64,000 nt of DNA from assembly GCF_022179285.1 (NCBI RefSeq), contig NZ_BPQO01000019.1, positions 1-64,000 of the forward strand. Direction: 5' to 3'. Shown piece after piece: positions 35,423 through 42,011 of the stretch; within the stretch, counting starts at the first letter, position 1, and each line of letters opens with the position of its first letter. This DNA comes from Methylobacterium hispanicum (GTDB lineage Bacteria > Pseudomonadota > Alphaproteobacteria > Rhizobiales > Beijerinckiaceae). The notes below the pieces were generated by a model. It was not told the origin of the DNA. It made no database searches and saw only the letters and a list, made by a program, of their open reading frames with translations. Both the position numbers and the translations under genes were made by a program.

Positions 35423-35965
35423 ATGTCACGCAATCGCGTGCGGCGGTCCTTCACCGTCGAGACGAAAGCGCGCGGCCGTCAGGCGCCCGCGACCCTGCCC
35501 GTGCGTGCGCCGCTGATCGAGCAGCCCTCTCCCGCTTTTCCGAGCCTCGAGGCCGCCGCGCTGTTCGGCGCGGGTCCCGCCCGCCCGGCCGAGGCGGAGA
35601 CCGCGCCGGTCGGGCGCCCGGCGCCTCGCCGCATCCTGCCGAGCCTGATCGCGGCTCCCGCCGCCGAGCCGGAGGAGGCCGAGGAAGCCGCGTCCGTCGC
35701 GCGCGAGCCGCGCCTGCCGCGGGTGCGCCGGGTCAAGCTCCCGCGTACCGAGGCGCCCACGGAACCGGCCCGGGCCGAGCCGGAGCCCGCCAGCCGCCCT
35801 GAGGCGCCGCCCGCACCGGTCGATTCGGCCCAGCCGACGTCGACGCAGCCCAGATCGGTCCAGGCGAAGCCCGCCGAGCCGGTCCGCCGCTCCGGCCGCC
35901 GAGCCGAGAAGGCGCTGCCGCTGGGCGAGCGCTGGAAGCGGCGCCTGCCGCGGGTCTGCTGGTAG
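35423..35965 (+). CDS. hypothetical Pro/Ala/Arg-rich protein
   Basis: A 180-residue, highly basic and low-complexity protein (MSRNRVRRSFTVETKARGRQ start; many PAEPE/PRR segments; C-terminal GERWKRRLPRVCW). No domain, signal or membrane segment is seen and it is probably disordered. Orientation and start are supported by an unbroken frame and an ATG after a purine-rich stretch, but the composition makes it less certain than its neighbours. Confidence 0.55.
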   Translation: MSRNRVRRSFTVETKARGRQAPATLPVRAPLIEQPSPAFPSLEAAALFGAGPARPAEAETAPVGRPAPRRILPSLIAAPAAEPEEAEEAASVAREPRLPRVRRVKLPRTEAPTEPARAEPEPASRPEAPPAPVDSAQPTSTQPRSVQAKPAEPVRRSGRRAEKALPLGERWKRRLPRVCW

Positions 35966-35975
35966 GGAGGGACCC

Positions 35976-36218
35976 TCAGGGCGTATCGACGCGCTCGATA
36001 TCGAGCGCGAGGTGGGCCCGCAGGATCACCTCGCGCCGGTCGTTCCGGACCACCGCCAGGAAATCCTGGCGCTCGGGTCCGGGCGCGAGCCCCTGGGCGA
36101 TCTTGGCCATGATCCGGACGAGCTTGGCCCGAACCTCGGCCTCGTCGGCGAGGTCGAAGCCGACGCCGTCGCGCACGAAGTTCGCGCCGTCGTGCAGGTC
36201 GATGAAGAACCGGGCCAT
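35976..36218 (-). CDS. DUF6894 family protein, second copy
   Basis: An 80-residue protein, MARFFIDLHDGANFVRDGVGFDL, with a central helix (EAEVRAKLVRIMAKIAQGL) and a C-terminal strand pair (FLAVVRNDRREVILRAHLALDIERV). It has the same fold outline as the gene at 35041 but the opposite strand. The start at 36218 matches the family, rather than the ORF beginning at 36242. Confidence 0.83.
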   Translation of the reverse strand: MARFFIDLHDGANFVRDGVGFDLADEAEVRAKLVRIMAKIAQGLAPGPERQDFLAVVRNDRREVILRAHLALDIERVDTP

Positions 36219-36339
36219 CGTATCCGCGCCAGTGTGGGACAATCGCCCACGGCATTAGGGGACGAGGCGCCGGCCCCACAAGGCTCCGGACGGCACAGCG
36301 GGAAATGGTCGCGGGCGCGTGAGCCCGGCACGCGCCGGC

Positions 36340-36606
36340 TCAGTCCTCCCGGTCCTCGTCGCGCCTCAGCGTTCGGATCAGGCCGCGCGCCGCCTCGCGC
36401 ACGTCCGGCGCGTCGATCGACCGGAACAGGGCGAGCAGTTCGACGAGGTCGTCCGCGGCAAGATCCCGGCCGACGCTCTCACGGATACGACCGTCGAGGA
36501 AGATAATCGGATCGACCCGCAGGATGGATGCGATCTCGGCCAGAAGTGTTGCCGTGCGTTCCGACGTGGGGCGAGCTAGCGGATCACCGTCTGGGACATG
36601 TTCCAC
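36340..36606 (-). CDS. hypothetical helical protein
   Basis: An 88-residue all-helical protein. ATLLAEIASILRVDPIIFLDG and DDLVELLALFRSIDAPDVREAARGLIRTLRRDEDRED resemble the tail of Xre-type regulators, where a short helix bundle follows the HTH; but no HTH is present. It has a GTG start at 36606 with an AAGGGG site seven bases upstream. It is divergent from luxR, so it shares that control region. Confidence 0.6.
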   Translation of the reverse strand: MEHVPDGDPLARPTSERTATLLAEIASILRVDPIIFLDGRIRESVGRDLAADDLVELLALFRSIDAPDVREAARGLIRTLRRDEDRED

Positions 36607-36720
36607 GCACAATCCCCTTGCATCGTTGCCGCCGCGCGGCCGGCTATAGCCTAATCGCGAATCCTCGTCCTATAGATTTGTCGATCCGGGACGCGCGTCC
36701 CGCATCCTGCGCGGTCCGGC

Positions 36721-37464
36721 ATGCTTCCCAAGCTCGTCGATCATACCTACGACCTGTTCCGCTCCTTCGATCGCGCGAGCACCGTCGAGGACCTGAACGC
36801 CTGCCTGGTCCGGGCCGTGGCGCGCTTCGGCGTCGAGAGCACCTTCGCGGGCGTCATCCCGCTGCCCGGGATCGGCCGCAGCGCGCAGGCCGCCCACGTG
36901 CTGATCGACCGGACGCCGCAGGGTTGGACCGACCGCTACTTCCGGGTCGGCCATCTCGACCGAGACCCCACCATCCGGCGCCTCACGACCGACGCGACGC
37001 CCTTCCTCTGGTCGGAGATCGAGCCGCTCTACCGCGAGGATCCGGCCGCGCGGCGGGTGATGGACGAGGCCGGAGACTTCCGGCTGCGCCAGGGCTTCAC
37101 CGTGCCGCTCGTCACGCTGGACGGGCGGGTTGCGGGCTTCAGCTTCGGCGCGGAGCGGCTCGACCTCTCGCCGGAGTTGCGCGGGATGCTGCACCTCATC
37201 GCCTCCTACGTCTTCGGCCGTTCGCTGGTCCTCAGCCACGTGGCCGACGAGGGCGGGGGGCGCCCGCCCGTGCGCCTGACGCCGCGGGAGCGCGAGGCCC
37301 TGCAATGGGCCGCCGCCGGCAAGAGCGAGTGGGAGATCGGCACCCTGATGGCGATCTCCGAGCACGGGGCCGAGAAGCACCTGCGCTCGGTCCACCGCAA
37401 GCTCGGTGCCGGCAGCCGCACCCATGCGGTGGCCGAGGCCTTGCGCCGCGGACTTATAACCTAG
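36721..37464 (+). CDS. LuxR-family quorum-sensing regulator
   Basis: A 247-residue transcription factor. An autoinducer-binding domain (about 15-165) keeps the acyl-HSL pocket residues: the W and Y of GWTDRYF, DP in LDRDPTIRRL, W in PFLWSEI, and G in VAGFSFGAE. The C-terminal LuxR HTH (about 180-245) is LTPREREALQWAAAGKSEWEIGTLMAISEHGAEKHLRSVHRKLGAGSRTHAVAEALRRGLI. It lies immediately upstream of a luxI gene in the same direction, so it most probably binds the signal made by that enzyme. Confidence 0.95.
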   Translation: MLPKLVDHTYDLFRSFDRASTVEDLNACLVRAVARFGVESTFAGVIPLPGIGRSAQAAHVLIDRTPQGWTDRYFRVGHLDRDPTIRRLTTDATPFLWSEIEPLYREDPAARRVMDEAGDFRLRQGFTVPLVTLDGRVAGFSFGAERLDLSPELRGMLHLIASYVFGRSLVLSHVADEGGGRPPVRLTPREREALQWAAAGKSEWEIGTLMAISEHGAEKHLRSVHRKLGAGSRTHAVAEALRRGLIT

Positions 37465-37556
37465 AGTGTCTCTTTCGAGCCCGTGATCTGGCTGTGAGAA
37501 GCCGTCCCGAGGGCTGTTTTCCTAACATCGAGAGCGTCGCGGGCTGCGGAATGGTA

Positions 37557-37566
37557 CGCGATCGCG
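37557..37566. promoter_or_regulatory. 10-bp palindrome upstream of luxI
   Basis: CGCGATCGCG lies 58 bases before the luxI start, in the only sizeable gap of the pair. It could be part of a lux-box-like operator, but it does not resemble the classic ACCTGNAC...GTNCAGGT consensus. Such palindromes also occur by chance in this GC-rich DNA. Confidence 0.25.
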
Positions 37567-37624
37567 GACTGTGAGCTCTCTTCCAGGTTGCGGATAACGG
37601 CGATCATCCATCGCGGAGATCGCC

Positions 37625-38257
37625 ATGATCCACATCGTCACGGCCGAGAACACGGCGCGTTACGCCGACGCCCTGGAGCAGGCCTGGCGCCTGCGCCACC
37701 GGGTCTTCGTCGAGGAGAAGGGCTGGTCCGACCTCGCCCGCCCCGACGGCCGCGAGATCGACGGGTTCGACGACGCCCACGCGCTGCACATGCTGGCGAT
37801 CGAGGCGGGCACCGTGGTCGGCTACCAGCGCATGCTGCCGACGACGCGGCCCTACCTGCTCACCGAGGTCTTGTCCGAACTCTGCGAGGTCGAGCCGCCG
37901 CGCAGCCCCCATGTCTGGGAGTGGACCCGCTACGCCGTCGAGCGCGGCCACCGGGACCGCGGGCGCATCCTCAGCCCCGTCGGCAGCGCGCTTCTCACCG
38001 GCATCGTCGAGTGGGGACTCGAATCCGGCGTCGATGCCATCGTCATCGAGATGAACCCGCTCTGGCTGCTGCGCCTCGTGCAGCTCCATTTCCGGGTGAC
38101 GCCGCTCGGCCTGCCCCGCCCGATCGCCGGCGAGGACACGGTCGCGGTGAGCGCGGCCTTCGACGCGCGCACCCTGGCGCGCCTGCGCGCCGTCCGCGGC
38201 GACGACGCCTCCGTCCTGAGCGCGCGGCCCCCGCGCCCGCTGCGCCTCGCGAGCTGA
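37625..38257 (+). CDS. LuxI-family acyl-homoserine-lactone synthase
   Basis: A 210-residue enzyme that makes an acyl-HSL from SAM and acyl-ACP. The conserved N-terminal residues R24, F28 and W34 are present (WRLRHRVFVEEKGW), as are the acidic cluster EIDGFDD, R69 (GYQRM), and E99/R102 (VWEWTRYAV). The acyl chain length cannot be read from sequence. The GAGATCGCC leader provides a weak ribosome site. Confidence 0.95.
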   Translation: MIHIVTAENTARYADALEQAWRLRHRVFVEEKGWSDLARPDGREIDGFDDAHALHMLAIEAGTVVGYQRMLPTTRPYLLTEVLSELCEVEPPRSPHVWEWTRYAVERGHRDRGRILSPVGSALLTGIVEWGLESGVDAIVIEMNPLWLLRLVQLHFRVTPLGLPRPIAGEDTVAVSAAFDARTLARLRAVRGDDASVLSARPPRPLRLAS

Positions 38258-38280
38258 GCGAACATCCGGGAGATTCCGAC

Positions 38281-38520
38281 ATGCCCAAGCTTCGACACGA
38301 CATCGAGACCGTGCCGGCGGCCGCCGGCGCCGCGCCGGCGGATCCGGGCGCGCAGGCCGCGCTCCGCCGGCTCGCCGAGATCTGCATCGAGGCGCACGGC
38401 ATCGTCGCCCGCGAGGGGCCGGCGGAGGTGCGTCTGCCGCTCGAGGCGCTCCTCGGACGGATCGGCCGCCGGCTCGGCGACGTCGATGCCGGGGCGCGCG
38501 GCGAGGCGGGTGGGGACTGA
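38281..38520 (+). CDS. small hypothetical protein downstream of luxI
   Basis: A 79-residue protein (MPKLRHDIETVPAAAGAAPA start) with one predicted helical region, AALRRLAEICIEAHGIVAREGPAEVRLPLEALLGRIGRRLGDVD. It lies 23 bases after luxI with a GGGAGATTCCGAC ribosome site, so it is probably co-transcribed. No family is recognised. Confidence 0.68.
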   Translation: MPKLRHDIETVPAAAGAAPADPGAQAALRRLAEICIEAHGIVAREGPAEVRLPLEALLGRIGRRLGDVDAGARGEAGGD

Positions 38521-38622
38521 GCGCCCGGGCCGCGGCACAACCCGGCCGGCGGCGGCGAAACGCTCTGGTAACGGTGCGCGCGCGAGGGTGTGGATCCGTC
38601 CAGCACCCTCCGGGACCCGAGC

Positions 38623-38841
38623 ATGATGACGAAGGACCAGCTCGCCGCCGAGCTGAAGCGCATCGCCACGTCGCAGATCAGCGACATCACCCGCGCGGTC
38701 AAGGAGGGCCAGAAGTCGATCGCCCTCAACGAGGTGCGCGACATGGCGCACCGCCTCAACCTGCTGGCCGACGCCTTCCACCCGCGTCAGGTCCAGTCCC
38801 AGCCGGGCGAGCCCGCCGCCGAGACGCCGCAGGCCGCCTGA
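38623..38841 (+). CDS. small hypothetical helical protein
   Basis: A 72-residue protein, MMTKDQLAAELKRIATSQIS followed by DITRAVKEGQKSIALNEVRDMAHRLNLLADAFHPRQ. It is amphipathic and helical, with a Pro/Ala tail. The composition is clearly protein-like and unlike the surrounding shadow frames. No family recognised. Confidence 0.68.
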   Translation: MMTKDQLAAELKRIATSQISDITRAVKEGQKSIALNEVRDMAHRLNLLADAFHPRQVQSQPGEPAAETPQAA

Positions 38842-38909
38842 CCTCCCATCCACCCCGCAGGGCGGGTGCGGAGTCGCGTCCCGCCGGCATGAACAGGGAG
38901 CGCCTGATC

Positions 38910-39389
38910 ATGATCCGCGTGTTCTTCAACATCCGCCTCGACGACGCCTACCTGCCGGAGCGCACCGGCCAGTGGGTGGAGGACGAGGCCGAGGCGCGCG
39001 ACCTCGCGCGCATCATCGTGCGCCGGCTCGTGGCCGATCACGGCGGCGAGCAGCGCCTGCTCAACGCCGAGCTCGCGGTCACCGGCGAGGGCGGCGCGAG
39101 CCTGTTCGACGTCTCGTTCTTCGAGGCCCTCTACGTGCCGGTGGCCGCGCCCGGGCCGGTGGCCGAGCCCCTGCGCAGCGTCGCGACGATCCGGCCGCGC
39201 CCGCGCCTCGCGAGCCTGCTCGGGTCGTGGCGCGCGCAGGCGCTCGCCCTGGCGGCGGCTTGGCGTGCCCTGGCGGCGGGTTGGCGCGCCCGGGTCGCGG
39301 CGCTGCCCGCGCCGCGCGCGCTCCTGGCCGGCCGGCGGGGCGCCGCGCCCCGACCCCGCTTCCGCCTGGGCTTCGTGCACGGGGGCTGA
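38910..39389 (+). CDS. DUF6894-like protein with basic C-terminal extension
   Basis: A 159-residue protein. The first 75 residues match the DUF6894 outline (MIRVFFNIRLDDAYLPERTG, helix EAEARDLARIIVRRLVADHG, strands LLNAELAVTGEGGASLFDVSFFEALY). The remaining 80 residues are Ala/Arg/Trp-rich with a repeated motif (WRALAAGWRARVAAL). An ATG at 38889 is possible, but 38910 has the AGGGAG site. The basic extension is unlike the other two copies. Confidence 0.72.
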   Translation: MIRVFFNIRLDDAYLPERTGQWVEDEAEARDLARIIVRRLVADHGGEQRLLNAELAVTGEGGASLFDVSFFEALYVPVAAPGPVAEPLRSVATIRPRPRLASLLGSWRAQALALAAAWRALAAGWRARVAALPAPRALLAGRRGAAPRPRFRLGFVHGG

Positions 39390-39432
39390 ACCGGGTCCTC
39401 CCGAAGCGTCTGGGCCCCCGTCGAGCCGGCCC

Positions 39433-39876
39433 TCAGCCGAACAGGTCCACCGTCGTGAAGCCGCGCGCCGCCAGGCGCTCGGCCAGGACGCGGCGGTGGC
39501 ACCGCTCCGGGTCGCGCTCGTAGCAGAGCAGGCAGGTCGGCGCCCCCTCCGCCATCTCGGCGAGCGCGTCGAGGGCGAGCCCGCCGTCGGCGGTATCGAG
39601 CACCGTCTCGCAGTAGATCCTGCGCATCAGCCCGGCATCGTGGGCGCGGGCCGCCTCGCGCCCGGCCTTGGGCGTGCCGAGCGTCCGCAGATGCGCGTAG
39701 CCGATCCCCTTCTCCTCCACGCCGGCCTTCAGGGCGAATTTCGAGAAGCCGCGCTTGCGCGAGTTGGCCACCGCCCGCACGTCGGCGAGGAGCCCGACGC
39801 CCGCGTCGCGCAGCGCCCCCGTCAGGCGCTCGGGGTCGATGCCTTCGTAGCCTATGGTGAACAGAGTCTTGCCCAA
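39433..39876 (-). CDS. DUF488 family protein
   Basis: A 147-residue protein of the DUF488 family: LFTIGYEGIDPERLTGALRDAGVGLLADVRAVANSRKRGFSK, and near the C-terminus CLLCYERDPERCHRRVLAERLAARG, with the conserved CxxCYE-x4-CHR cysteine/histidine cluster. The family is of unknown function, sometimes near repair or restriction genes. The TTG start at 39876 gives the family N-terminus. Confidence 0.88.
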   Translation of the reverse strand: MGKTLFTIGYEGIDPERLTGALRDAGVGLLADVRAVANSRKRGFSKFALKAGVEEKGIGYAHLRTLGTPKAGREAARAHDAGLMRRIYCETVLDTADGGLALDALAEMAEGAPTCLLCYERDPERCHRRVLAERLAARGFTTVDLFG

Positions 39877-40074
39877 GGTGCCGATCCGAAGATGCGTGTC
39901 CGAACCGGTACTTAAGCCGCCGCCCGCGGCCGCGCAAAGCGGCTCCGCGGCGGCTATGTGTCCGGCCCGCCACGCGTTCCGGAATTCCGCCGCAATGCCC
40001 GCAAAGTTCTGTTAACCGCCAGAAGGGCATCGAATACCCCTGTGATTGGCGCATGAGGCGGGTGCGGGGCATCG

Positions 40075-40938
40075 ATGTCGCTGAGGATCTGGTCTTCCCT
40101 GACGTCGTCCCGGGCCGCGCGGGGCCGCATCGCGGGCCTCGCCCGCAGGGCCTTCGCCGTGACGGCGCTCGCCGGGCTCGCCGCCTGCGCCCAGAACAGC
40201 GACTTCTACCCGACCAAGGGCGACGTGAAGCCCCATCCGGGCGTGGCGCGGGCCAAGCGTCACCCCATCCAGGGCATCGACATCTCCAAGTGGCAGGGGC
40301 CGATCGACTGGGCCTCCGTCCGCGCCGCCGGCACGCAGTTCGCCTTCATCAAGGCCACCGAGGGCGGCGACCACGTCGACGAGCGCTTCCGCGAGAACTG
40401 GGAGGGTGCGGGCCGGGCCGGCGTGCCGCGCGGCGCCTACCACTTCGTGTTCTGGTGCCGCTCGGCGCGCGACCAGATGGAGTGGTTCAAGCGCAACGTG
40501 CCCAACGACCCGACCGCCCTGCCCCCGGTGCTCGACGTCGAGTGGAACGGTCACTCGCAGACCTGCCCGAAGAAGCTCCCGAAGGAGCAGGCGCTGGCCA
40601 TGACCCGCTACATGCTGGAGGAGATGGAGCGCTACACCGGCAAGCGCCCGATCATCTACACCGACATCACCTTCCACAAGGACGTGCTCGAGGGCGAGCT
40701 GCCCGACTACCCGCACTGGCTGCGCTCGACCGCCGCCGAGCCCGAGCAGCGCTTCTCCAACCGCCGCTGGATGCTCTGGCAGTTCACCTCGACCGGCCGG
40801 GTGCCGGGCGTGCGCGGCGACGTGGACCGCAACGCCTTCTACGGCACGCAGGCGGAGTGGGCCTCCTTCCTCTCGACGGATTGCGACCCGCGCGACCACT
40901 CGCGCCTGTCCTCGCAGGGGCTCTGCACCGGCAAGTAG
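40075..40938 (+). CDS. GH25 lysozyme-like lipoprotein
   Basis: A 287-residue protein with a basic N-terminus, a hydrophobic segment and a lipobox (LAGLAAC, cysteine near residue 38), so it is probably anchored to a membrane. A glycoside hydrolase 25 domain follows: GIDISKWQGPIDWASVRAAG, FAFIKATEGGDHVDERF, GAYHFVFW, and LDVEWNG carrying the catalytic Asp-x-Glu. WQFTSTGRVPG and DVDRNAFYG close the barrel. It would cleave peptidoglycan, perhaps in wall remodelling. Confidence 0.9.
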   Translation: MSLRIWSSLTSSRAARGRIAGLARRAFAVTALAGLAACAQNSDFYPTKGDVKPHPGVARAKRHPIQGIDISKWQGPIDWASVRAAGTQFAFIKATEGGDHVDERFRENWEGAGRAGVPRGAYHFVFWCRSARDQMEWFKRNVPNDPTALPPVLDVEWNGHSQTCPKKLPKEQALAMTRYMLEEMERYTGKRPIIYTDITFHKDVLEGELPDYPHWLRSTAAEPEQRFSNRRWMLWQFTSTGRVPGVRGDVDRNAFYGTQAEWASFLSTDCDPRDHSRLSSQGLCTGK

Positions 40939-41052
40939 GCCGGGGGGACGCGGCCGCCCCGCGTCCCGGACGCCGCCGCGTCGAGCCTGGGCCGGGAGGC
41001 CGCCGACGCGGACGTGCGTCAGCGGGAGGAAAACTCCGGGATCCGTTCACGG

Positions 41053-41072
41053 TCTGTCTACAAACAGACAGA
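41053..41072. promoter_or_regulatory. inverted repeat upstream of the Crp/Fnr gene
   Basis: TCTGTCT and AGACAGA arms flank six bases, ending 54 bases before the gene start. This is not the usual FNR/CRP half-site (TTGAT/TGTGA). The sequence TCTGTCTAC also occurs, in the other orientation, upstream of the chemoreceptor gene at 46543-46551. Confidence 0.5.
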
Positions 41073-41126
41073 TTTCGCGCAATCGATGTTGTAGGAGGGC
41101 CGGCAATCCCCCGATAGTAACGCACG

Positions 41127-41882
41127 ATGCCGGCCGCGCCTGTTTCTTCGTTCGAGAACAACCAACTCCTCAAGGCGCTGAGCGACGCGGATCGCGACCT
41201 CGTCGTCCCGCATCTGGAAGCCGCGACGGTCCGGCGGGGTGAGATCCTGTTCGAGGCCGGGAGCGAGGTGCAGGTCATCACCTTCCCGTGCGACCGAGCG
41301 GTCGTCTCGCTCCTGATCACCATGCAGGACGGGCGCCGCGCCGAGACCGCCACGATCGGGCGGGAGGGGGCCGTGGGCGGCATCGTCAGCAACGGCCGCA
41401 TCCCGTCCTCGACCCAGGCGGTCGTGCAGATCGGCGGCCCGGTCCTGCGCATCGAGTCGGCGCGCCTGCAGGACGCCAAGCGCCGCTCGGCCACGCTGCG
41501 CAACCTCCTGAGCCGCTACGGGGACTGCCTGCTCGCGCAGGTCCTGCAATCGGTCGCCTGCAACGCCCTGCACCCGATCGAGCAGCGCTGCCTGCGCTGG
41601 CTCCTCACCCTGCAGGACCGGCTCGGCACGGACGAGCTGCCGGTGACCCACGAAACGCTCGCCGCGATGCTCGGCGTGCAGCGCACCTACCTCACCCGGG
41701 TGCTCAGCACGCTCCAGGTCCAGGGACTGATCCGGGTCGGGCGCGGGCGCATCCACGTGCTCGGGCGGGCGGAGATGGAGGCCGGCTCCTGCGAGTGCCA
41801 CGCGGTGGTGCGCCAGCACTACGAGGCGGTGCTGGGCCTGCCCGTGCCGGTGGCGGTGCCCCTCGCCGACGCCGGGCGCTGA
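41127..41882 (+). CDS. Crp/Fnr family transcription regulator
   Basis: A 251-residue regulator. The cyclic-nucleotide-binding-like domain (about 15-140) includes RRGEILFEAGSEVQVITFPCDRAVVSLL and GREGAVGG. The C-terminal winged helix is LPVTHETLAAMLGVQRTYLTRVLSTLQVQGLIRVGRGRIHVL. There is no N-terminal FNR cysteine set, so no oxygen-sensing iron-sulfur cluster is expected. A C-terminal CxC pair (SCECH) is notable. It lies 129 bases ahead of a histidine kinase and may act with it. Confidence 0.9.
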   Translation: MPAAPVSSFENNQLLKALSDADRDLVVPHLEAATVRRGEILFEAGSEVQVITFPCDRAVVSLLITMQDGRRAETATIGREGAVGGIVSNGRIPSSTQAVVQIGGPVLRIESARLQDAKRRSATLRNLLSRYGDCLLAQVLQSVACNALHPIEQRCLRWLLTLQDRLGTDELPVTHETLAAMLGVQRTYLTRVLSTLQVQGLIRVGRGRIHVLGRAEMEAGSCECHAVVRQHYEAVLGLPVPVAVPLADAGR

Positions 41883-42011
41883 CGGGCGCGGCATGCCCGC
41901 ACCGCGACCGCGCCCCTTGACCGGATGCCTGCGCCCGCTAAGGCATCCCGGCCAGTCCGGCACATGCGGGCACCGCGCGCGGGACGAGGCACCGCCGTCC
42001 CGACCGCCCCG

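Noticed and set aside
37465..37624. Canonical lux box between luxR and luxI
   Set aside because: Only a short CGCGATCGCG palindrome is present; nothing matches the usual 20-base consensus.
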